Of a stretch of DNA of 18,193 bases, positions 12,831 to 18,193 are shown piece by piece. The stretch's first letter is position 1, and every line of letters starts with the position of its first letter. Made by a program: the position numbers and the translations under genes. The notes below the pieces were generated by a model. It made no database searches, was not told the origin of the DNA, and saw only the letters and a program-made list of their open reading frames with translations. Source of the DNA: an uncultured Clostridia bacterium (GTDB taxonomy: Bacteria > Bacillota > Clostridia > Oscillospirales > Ruminococcaceae); assembly GCA_944388825.1 (NCBI GenBank), contig CALXKG010000097.1, positions 1 through 18,193 on the forward strand. The letters run 5' to 3'.

Positions 12831-14858
12831 ATGCCGCTTCAGAACCTGAATTTGACCCCCCGCGGGAAGGCCCGCGACCCGAAAAGGCGGCTGTGGGGGC
12901 TGGCGGGCCTCGCGGTGCTGACGGCGGCGGTCTACCTGCTGTTTATGATGCGGATCCAGATCGTCGACGGGGCGAAATACCTGGAAGAGACCCTCTCGAC
13001 CACCCTGTCGGTCATCCCGGTGCGGGCGGCTAGGGGGGAGATCCGCGACCGGGACGGGGAGGCGCTGGCCGCCAACCGGACGGGGCTCAACATCGTCTTT
13101 TACTACAGTTTTTTCCCCCGGGAGCGGGCGGCGGAACTGGTGGGGCGGCTGATGGCGCTGTGCGCGGAAAACGGCGAGAGCTGGTACGACCCGCTGCCGC
13201 TTAACGCGGACGGCTCCGCCTTTTTAGAGGGACGGGAGGTGGACGCGGACGCGCTGCGGGAAAACCTCTCCCTCAGCAGCTATGCGACCGCGTCCGACTG
13301 TCTCTACCGGCTCTGCGAGCGGTACGGCATCGAGGAAGAAGACCCTGTCCGGCGGCGGGAGGTCGCCGGGGCCTGCTATGGGATGCTGGTGCGGGCGTTT
13401 TCCCTGACCAACAACGAGTATACCTTCGCGCAGGATATCTCCCTCTCGACCGCGCTGCGGGTCAAGGAGCTCTCCCGGGAGCTGCCCGGCGTCGACGTCG
13501 CCGAGGAAGATATCCGCAGCTATCCGGACGGGACGGTCGCCCCCCACCTGCTGGGGACGGTCGGGCCGATGTCGGCCGGGGAATGGGCGGAATACCGGGA
13601 GGACGGCTACCAGATGAGCGACGACGTCGGCAAGTTCGGGGTCGAGCGGTATTGTGAGTCGGCCCTTCGCGGGACCGACGGCGCGCGGACGGTCGAACAG
13701 GGGGAAAACGGCGAGATCTTAAGCGAAGAGGAGACGTCCCCGCCCCAGTCGGGGAACTCGGTCTATCTGACCATCGACGCGGGGTTCCAGAAACGGGTGC
13801 AGGATATCCTGTCGGATTATATCCAGTCGCTCCGCGCGTCCGGCGACCCGGAAACGGGCGGGAATGCCAAGGGCGGGGCGGTCGCCGTGCTGGACGCCGG
13901 TACCGGCGCGGTGCTGGCGCTGGCGACCTACCCTTCCTATGATATCTCGACCTATTATGGAGATTACAACGACCTGTTAAACGCCGAGGATACGCCCCTC
14001 ATCAACCGCGCGTCCGACGGGCTTTACCGGCCGGGCTCCACCTTTAAGCCGGTGGTCGCGGCGGCGGCTCTGGGGGAAGGGGTCATCAGCCCCGCTGACA
14101 CCGTCGCCTGCACCGGCGTCTACACCTATTACGATACGGTGATCGAAGGGAATACCTTCCACCCCACCTGTCTCGGCGTCCACGGGGAGATTGCGCTCAT
14201 TGACGCGCTGCGGGAATCCTGCAACATCTTTTTTTACGACGTCGGACGCCGGACCGGGATCGACGCGATCGACGAATACGCCGTCTACTGCGGCCTCGGC
14301 ACCCCGACCGGGCTGGAGCTGGGGGGCGCGGTCGGGACGCTTTCCAGCCCCGAGACGACCGAGGCCCTTGGCGGCAGCTGGACCCAGGGCAACGTCGTGC
14401 AGGCGTCGATCGGGCAGCTGGATACGATGGTCTCGCCGCTCCAGATGGCGGTGGAGGCGATGACGATCGCCAACCGCGGGACGCGGTATAAGGTCTACCT
14501 GATCGACGAGATCCGCTCTTACGACGGGGCGGAACTGGTCGAAAAGACCGAGCCGGAGGTGGTTTCCAGCTTTTCCATGGAAGAAGCCGATTTCCAGGCG
14601 ATCATGGAGGGGATGGTCGGGGTCGGGCTGAATATGACAAACCCCGATTACGCCCTCGACACCCTCGGCTACCGGGTCGCGGTCAAGACCGGCACCCCGC
14701 AGGTGACCGAGGACACGACCAATTCGGCGGCGATCGCCTTCGCGCCGGCGGAGGACGCGGAGGTGGCGGTCGCGGTCATGCTGGAGGAAGGGTACGGCGC
14801 CAACCGGCTGATCCGGGCGATTTTGGAGGCGTGGGAGGAGGAGGTCCGGGACGGCTGA
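12831..14858 (+). CDS. mrdA: Penicillin-binding protein 2, class B transpeptidase
   Basis: Crosslinks peptidoglycan during side-wall growth, normally with RodA and MreBCD; anchored in the membrane with its catalytic domain outside. The 675-residue protein has one N-terminal membrane anchor (about 21-40), a dimerisation domain starting near VIPVRAARGEIRDRDGEALA, and a transpeptidase domain. Catalytic motifs are complete: GSTFK with Ser403 and Lys406, SCN starting at Ser463, and KTG starting at Lys619. The ATG at 12831 has AGGAGG with 7 bases of spacing. It is the last gene of the mre operon. A partner rodA gene is not in the window. The length and motifs indicate a full, active enzyme. Confidence 0.95.
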   Translation: MPLQNLNLTPRGKARDPKRRLWGLAGLAVLTAAVYLLFMMRIQIVDGAKYLEETLSTTLSVIPVRAARGEIRDRDGEALAANRTGLNIVFYYSFFPRERAAELVGRLMALCAENGESWYDPLPLNADGSAFLEGREVDADALRENLSLSSYATASDCLYRLCERYGIEEEDPVRRREVAGACYGMLVRAFSLTNNEYTFAQDISLSTALRVKELSRELPGVDVAEEDIRSYPDGTVAPHLLGTVGPMSAGEWAEYREDGYQMSDDVGKFGVERYCESALRGTDGARTVEQGENGEILSEEETSPPQSGNSVYLTIDAGFQKRVQDILSDYIQSLRASGDPETGGNAKGGAVAVLDAGTGAVLALATYPSYDISTYYGDYNDLLNAEDTPLINRASDGLYRPGSTFKPVVAAAALGEGVISPADTVACTGVYTYYDTVIEGNTFHPTCLGVHGEIALIDALRESCNIFFYDVGRRTGIDAIDEYAVYCGLGTPTGLELGGAVGTLSSPETTEALGGSWTQGNVVQASIGQLDTMVSPLQMAVEAMTIANRGTRYKVYLIDEIRSYDGAELVEKTEPEVVSSFSMEEADFQAIMEGMVGVGLNMTNPDYALDTLGYRVAVKTGTPQVTEDTTNSAAIAFAPAEDAEVAVAVMLEEGYGANRLIRAILEAWEEEVRDG

Positions 14859-15014
14859 CGGCTCCGGGCCTGTAAAACCCGTCACCCTGCGCAACGGGAA
14901 AAGGTGAATTTTGTGCGGTTTTGAGAAGAAAGCAGCAAGATAACCAAAAAAAACCGGGATTTTATACAAATTGTGAAAATCTGTAAAATTTCACTGGAAT
15001 CCGGCGGCGGATTG

Positions 15015-15037
15015 TGGTAATATATGCTTATATAAGC
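15015..15037 (+). promoter_or_regulatory. minD promoter (extended -10) with palindrome
   Basis: An extended -10 element TGGTAATAT is at 15015-15023; the -35 region is poor. The perfect 12-bp palindrome GCTTATATAAGC at 15026-15037 covers the predicted start near 15030 and could be an operator. The 217 bases between mrdA and minD otherwise show only a weak hairpin (TCACC/GGTGA followed by ATTTTG), not a clear terminator, so readthrough from the mre operon is possible. Confidence 0.5.
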
Positions 15038-15075
15038 TCTGTCAGACTGTACAATGGGCGGAAAGGAGGCCGGGG

Positions 15076-15819
15076 ATGGCGGGCAGAAGAGCAAAAGTCA
15101 TCGCGGTCACCTCCGGCAAGGGCGGCGTCGGCAAGTCGACCCTGACCGTTTCCCTCGGGATCGCGGCCGCCAGGTCCGGCAAGCGGGTGCTGCTGATCGA
15201 ACTGGACGCCGGGCTGCGGGGAATGGACATCATGCTGGGGCTTTCCGGGGTCGTCTATGACCTCGGGGACCTGCTGGAAGGGCGCTGCAACATCGGCAGC
15301 GCGATCATCCCCTCCCCCCATACGCCGGAGCTTTATGCGATCGTGGCGCCTCTCAGCCTCAAGGGTCCGATTTTAATGCAGGATATGCGGCTGCTGATCG
15401 GGGGGCTCAGGGCCTATTTCGACCTCATCTTCCTGGATACCCCGGCGGGGCTGGGGAAAGGGGTGCAGTACGCCTGCGACCTTTCCGACCTGGCCCTTAT
15501 TGTCACCACGCCCGACCCGGTCTGTGTCCGGGACGGCGGGCAGGTGGTGCGGGAGATGGGGGAAAGGGGTTTTACCGCCCACCGCCTGCTCATCAACCGG
15601 GTCAGCCGGAAGCTGATCCGCCGGCAGGTGGTCCGCGACCTGGACGAAGTGATCGACGGAGTCGGTTCCCAGCTGATCGGCGTCATCCCGGAGGACCAGG
15701 AAGTGACCCTTTTCTCCTCCTTTGGCCGGATGCCCGACCCCAGAGGGGAACTGCAGAAGATATGCGCCGCCGTCTGCCGGCGGATCGACGGAGAGTACAT
15801 CCCGCTTTTCGTCCACTGA
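15076..15819 (+). CDS. minD: MinD/ParA-family ATPase (MinD-like)
   Basis: Deviant Walker-A ATPase of the kind that positions the division site. The 247-residue protein has SGKGGVGKST (13-22) with signature lysine Lys15 and Lys20, the switch segment ELDAGLRGMDIMLGL (42-56), and Walker B LIFLDTPAG (117-125). These match MinD better than ParA or Mrp. However, the C-terminus (RRIDGEYIPLFVH) lacks the amphipathic membrane-targeting helix typical of MinD, and no minC or minE is in view. The ATG follows AAAGGAGG with about 7 bases of spacing. Its place after mrdA and before mgsA fits clostridial gene order. It may have a changed role. Confidence 0.8.
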   Translation: MAGRRAKVIAVTSGKGGVGKSTLTVSLGIAAARSGKRVLLIELDAGLRGMDIMLGLSGVVYDLGDLLEGRCNIGSAIIPSPHTPELYAIVAPLSLKGPILMQDMRLLIGGLRAYFDLIFLDTPAGLGKGVQYACDLSDLALIVTTPDPVCVRDGGQVVREMGERGFTAHRLLINRVSRKLIRRQVVRDLDEVIDGVGSQLIGVIPEDQEVTLFSSFGRMPDPRGELQKICAAVCRRIDGEYIPLFVH

Positions 15820-15840
15820 GAAAGCATGATATAGAAGCGT

Positions 15841-15860
15841 ACCGGCTCTGCCCGGTTTTG
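15841..15860 (+). terminator. Weak terminator-like hairpin after minD
   Basis: ACCGG (15841-15845) pairs with CCGGT (15852-15856), followed by TTTG. The five-bp stem is short, so partial readthrough into mgsA is likely. Confidence 0.3.
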
Positions 15861-15903
15861 GAAACAGACAGCGGTCCCGGCCGCGGAGAAAGGAATGATC
15901 TCG

Positions 15904-16308
15904 ATGAACATCGCGCTGATTGCTCACGATTCTAAAAAGGAACTGATGGTGCAGTTCTGTATCGCCTACTGCGGGATTCTGAGCAGGCACAACCTCTGCG
16001 CGACCGGCACCACCGGCCGCCTGGTCTCCGAAGCGACCGGACTTTCCGTCAAACGCTTCCTCAGCGGTTCCCAGGGCGGGGACCAGCAGATCGCGTCGCT
16101 GATCGCCTGTAACGAGATCGACCTTTTGCTCTTCTTCCGCGACCCGCTGACCAGCAAGTCGCTGGAGCAGAATGAAATGAACCTTTTGCGGCTGTGCGAC
16201 GTCCACAACATCCCGATGGCGACCAATATCGCGACGGCGGAGGTGCTGATCCACGGCCTCGAGCGGGGCGACCTCGACTGGCGGATCATCGTCAACCAGG
16301 GCTATTAA
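15904..16308 (+). CDS. mgsA: Methylglyoxal synthase
   Basis: Converts dihydroxyacetone phosphate to methylglyoxal and phosphate, a bypass that relieves sugar-phosphate build-up and recovers phosphate. The 134-residue length is normal. Motifs: IALIAHDSKK with His8, the phosphate-binding ATGTTGRL (33-40), SGSQGGDQQI (54-63) with the catalytic Asp60, FFRDPL (77-82) with Asp80, and DVHNIPMATN (99-108). The start is ATG 15904, about 9 bases after AAAGGA; the in-frame ATG at 15895 directly abuts that site. It follows minD after 84 bases and is probably co-transcribed, at least in part. Its location beside morphogenesis genes is also seen in other Clostridia, from general knowledge. Confidence 0.95.
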   Translation: MNIALIAHDSKKELMVQFCIAYCGILSRHNLCATGTTGRLVSEATGLSVKRFLSGSQGGDQQIASLIACNEIDLLLFFRDPLTSKSLEQNEMNLLRLCDVHNIPMATNIATAEVLIHGLERGDLDWRIIVNQGY

Positions 16309-16332
16309 GCGTGTATAAAAAGATAACGACGG

Positions 16333-16384
16333 CAAAGTAAGCGTTTACCGCCTGTCTGGGGACGGGCGTCTTTCGCTTGCTTTG
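16333..16384 (+). terminator. Nested hairpin between mgsA and hisS, probable terminator
   Basis: Outer stem CAAAGTAAGCG (16333-16343) with CGCTTGCTTTG (16374-16384), 11 bp with one G-U; inner stem CGCCTGTC (16349-16356) with GACGGGCG (16361-16368) around TGGG, followed by TCTTTC. It probably ends the minD-mgsA transcript. No T-box motif (such as the conserved GGTGG-ACCGCG segment) is present in the 163-base gap before hisS, and I see no strong hisS promoter. Confidence 0.5.
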
Positions 16385-16471
16385 TTTGCGCTATGGAAAC
16401 TTTTTTGTGAATGTGCGCCACATTCCGGCAAACTTCGCAGGTTAAATTATGGATAATAGGAGAGAACCCGA

Positions 16472-17830
16472 ATGGCACTCGAAATCAAATCGATCAAAGG
16501 CACCGCCGACGTCCTCCCGTCGGAGAGCTATAAGTGGCAGTTTGTCGAGCGGAAGTTTTTAGACGCCGCCCGCAAATACGGCTTCCATGAGATCCGCGTC
16601 CCGACCTTTGAGGATAAACGGCTCTTTATCCGCTCGGTCGGCGACACCACCGACGTCGTCCAGAAGGAGATGTACACCTTCACCGACCAGGGCGGCCGGG
16701 AACTGGCCCTCCGCCCGGAAGGGACCGCCGGCGTCAACCGCGCGGTCATCGAAAACGGGCTGATCAATGGCGCGCTGCCGGTCAAGCTGTCCTACGCGAT
16801 CAGCTGCTTCAGGGCGGAAAAGCCCCAGGCCGGCCGGATGCGGGAGTTCCACCAGCTGGGGATGGAGCTGTTCGGCGCCTCCTCCCCGTCGGCCGACGCG
16901 GAGGTCATCGCGTTTGTGGACGAGTTCTTCCGGCTGCTGGGCATCCGGAACATCTCCCTTGAGATCAACTCGATCGGCTGCCGGGAATGCCGCAAAAACT
17001 ACCACGCCGCCCTTAAAAGCTATTTTGAGGCCCGGAAGGACAGGCTCTGCGACACCTGCCTCGAGCGGCTGGAGAAAAACCCGCTGCGGATCCTCGACTG
17101 CAAAAACCCCGACTGCAAGGAAGTGGCGAAGGACGCGCCGGTCGTGCTGGATTACCTCTGCGACGGCTGCCGGGAACACTTTGAAGGGCTGAAAAAGCGG
17201 CTGGACGCGCTGGGCGTCCGCTACACCGTCAACCCGCGGATCGTCCGGGGGCTGGACTACTACGTCCGCACCGTCTTCGAGTTCGTCTCCTCCGACCTCG
17301 GCGCCCAATCGACCGTCTGCGGCGGCGGCCGGTACGACGGGCTGATCAAATCCCTCGGCGGCCCCGACCAGCCGGGCATCGGCTACGCGATGGGGGTCGA
17401 GCGGCTCTTGATGGTGATGGACGCCCAGAAGATCGAGATCCCCGCCCCCGTCCCCTGCGACCTCTATATCGGGTCGATCGGAGAGGCGGCGTCGGTCGAG
17501 GCGCTGCGGCTTGCCGGCCTCCTGCGGGAGGAGGGCTTTACAGCCGAATGCGACATCGTCGGGCGCAGCGTCAAGGCGCAGATGAAGTACGCCGACAAGA
17601 TCGGCGCGCGCTTCTCGATGGTGCTGGGGGACAACGAGCTGGCCGAAAAGAAGGCCGCCGTCAAGAATATGGCGACCGGCGAAAATACCGCCGTCGCGCT
17701 GGACGGCGAATCCCTCAAGCAGTTTCTGTATAACGCCGGGCTTCATGACCTTGGCGACGCGCTGGCAGGTACCCTCGGCGGGCTTTTGGAGAATATGAAG
17801 GCCAACCCGGTCTCCGAAGGGAAAGAGTAA
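16472..17830 (+). CDS. hisS: Histidyl-tRNA synthetase
   Basis: Charges tRNA-His with histidine; cytoplasmic class II synthetase. The 452-residue protein contains LALRPEGTAGVNR (78-90), motif 2 CFRAEKPQAGRMREFHQLG (112-130), the histidine-binding RGLDYYVRTVFEF (259-271) and GGGRYDGLI (284-292), motif 3 near GIGYAMGVERLL (302-313), and a C-terminal anticodon-binding domain (about 330-425). The inserted domain carries eight cysteines in pairs (170/173, 193/196, 210/215, 230/233), which suggests metal binding. The ATG at 16472 follows TAGGAGAG. It is followed by aspS after 58 bases, the usual Firmicutes pair. Confidence 0.96.
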   Translation: MALEIKSIKGTADVLPSESYKWQFVERKFLDAARKYGFHEIRVPTFEDKRLFIRSVGDTTDVVQKEMYTFTDQGGRELALRPEGTAGVNRAVIENGLINGALPVKLSYAISCFRAEKPQAGRMREFHQLGMELFGASSPSADAEVIAFVDEFFRLLGIRNISLEINSIGCRECRKNYHAALKSYFEARKDRLCDTCLERLEKNPLRILDCKNPDCKEVAKDAPVVLDYLCDGCREHFEGLKKRLDALGVRYTVNPRIVRGLDYYVRTVFEFVSSDLGAQSTVCGGGRYDGLIKSLGGPDQPGIGYAMGVERLLMVMDAQKIEIPAPVPCDLYIGSIGEAASVEALRLAGLLREEGFTAECDIVGRSVKAQMKYADKIGARFSMVLGDNELAEKKAAVKNMATGENTAVALDGESLKQFLYNAGLHDLGDALAGTLGGLLENMKANPVSEGKE

Positions 17831-17888
17831 GGCAGAAAGCCGGATAAACATAAAATCCCGGCTGACAGATAGGAAGGACGTAAGTACA

Positions 17889-18193
17889 ATGGCAGATTTA
17901 ATGACGGGTATGAAGAGGACCCATTACTGCGGCGAGGTTTCCGCCGCCGACGCCGGCCACGAGGTGGTGGTCGGCGGTTTCACCAACCGCGCCCGCGATA
18001 AGGGCGAGCTGGTCTTTATCGACCTGCGGGACCGCACCGGCATCGTCCAGCTGGTCTTTGACGACACGACCGACCGCTCGGTCATGGCCAAGGCCAAAGA
18101 GGCGAGAAGCGAGTATGTGCTGATGGCCCGCGGCACCGTCCGGATGCGGGAGGCCCCCAACCCCGAGCTTCCCACCGGCGACGTCGAGATCTA
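17889..18193 (+). CDS. aspS: Aspartyl-tRNA synthetase, N-terminal part (cut by window end)
   Basis: Charges tRNA-Asp (or tRNA-Asn also, in the non-discriminating form) with aspartate. Only 101 codons are visible. MKRTHYCGEV (8-17), FIDLRDRTGIVQLVFDD (about 46-62) and the EYVLMARGTVRMRE block are the N-terminal OB-fold anticodon-binding domain of bacterial AspRS. The ATG at 17889 has AGGAAGGA about 10 bases upstream; an internal ATG directly before KRTHYCGE is an alternative start. It lies 58 bases after hisS and is probably co-transcribed with it. The catalytic domain lies beyond the window. Confidence 0.93.
   Translation, partial: MADLMTGMKRTHYCGEVSAADAGHEVVVGGFTNRARDKGELVFIDLRDRTGIVQLVFDDTTDRSVMAKAKEARSEYVLMARGTVRMREAPNPELPTGDVEI

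Noticed and set aside
16309..16471. T-box leader for hisS
   Set aside because: The gap is only 163 bases and lacks the conserved T-box sequence; the stems seen look like a terminator.
16559..17851. Minus-strand frame of 430 codons opposite hisS
   Set aside because: Shadow of hisS; no family features.
1..18193. CRISPR array, tRNA genes, prophage or defence island
   Set aside because: No regularly spaced identical repeats, no tRNA-like cloverleaf with TTCGA arm, and no phage, integrase or defence-type proteins were seen.

Overview
The window looks like a chromosomal stretch from a GC-rich member of the Clostridia, most likely Oscillospirales/Ruminococcaceae. The reasons are strong AGGAGG-type ribosome binding sites, a type III glutamine synthetase, MreBCD together with a MinD-like ATPase and methylglyoxal synthase, the zapA/U32-peptidase pair, and hisS-aspS. 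The assignment rests on gene content and family style, not on a search. No phage, plasmid, CRISPR or toxin-antitoxin module is visible.

Layout. (1) 1-998, minus strand: 5' part of glnN. (2) 999-1722: a 724-base divergent intergenic region with three good sigma-70-type promoters, a terminator-like hairpin directly behind two of them, and further GC-rich hairpins. It probably encodes at least one small RNA. (3) purA, 1723-3000, with a strong terminator. (4) About 3073-3255: a short hairpin-rich inverted-repeat element, MITE-like. (5) A Nudix hydrolase and a class II glycerate kinase, 3307-5103, closed by a terminator. (6) zapA and a U32 peptidase-family protein, translationally coupled, 5310-7888. 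(7) A 300-base intergenic region with hairpins and GGTGGAAA-type repeats. (8) A tightly packed morphogenesis operon, 8189-14858: dut, DUF4321, maf, mreB, mreC, a SAM methyltransferase, mreD, mrdA (PBP2). (9) A MinD-like ATPase and mgsA, 15076-16308. (10) hisS and the start of aspS, 16472 to the end.

How the genes fit together. The centre of the window concerns cell shape and division: ZapA (FtsZ ring), MreB/MreC/MreD and PBP2 (lateral wall synthesis), and a MinD-like ATPase. House-cleaning nucleotide enzymes (dUTPase, Maf, Nudix) sit next to it. The flanks hold nitrogen and purine metabolism (GlnN, PurA), glycerate metabolism, a glycolytic bypass (MgsA) and two aminoacyl-tRNA synthetases. rodA, minC, minE and radC, often found in such clusters, are absent here.

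The clearest unusual points are the candidate small RNA and promoter-plus-hairpin architecture between glnN and purA, the methyltransferase wedged between mreC and mreD, and a MinD-like protein without an evident membrane-targeting helix or Min partners. The repeat arrays at 3073-3255 and 7988-8087 also merit checking. No clearly new multi-gene system was found; most coding regions are recognisable conserved genes.
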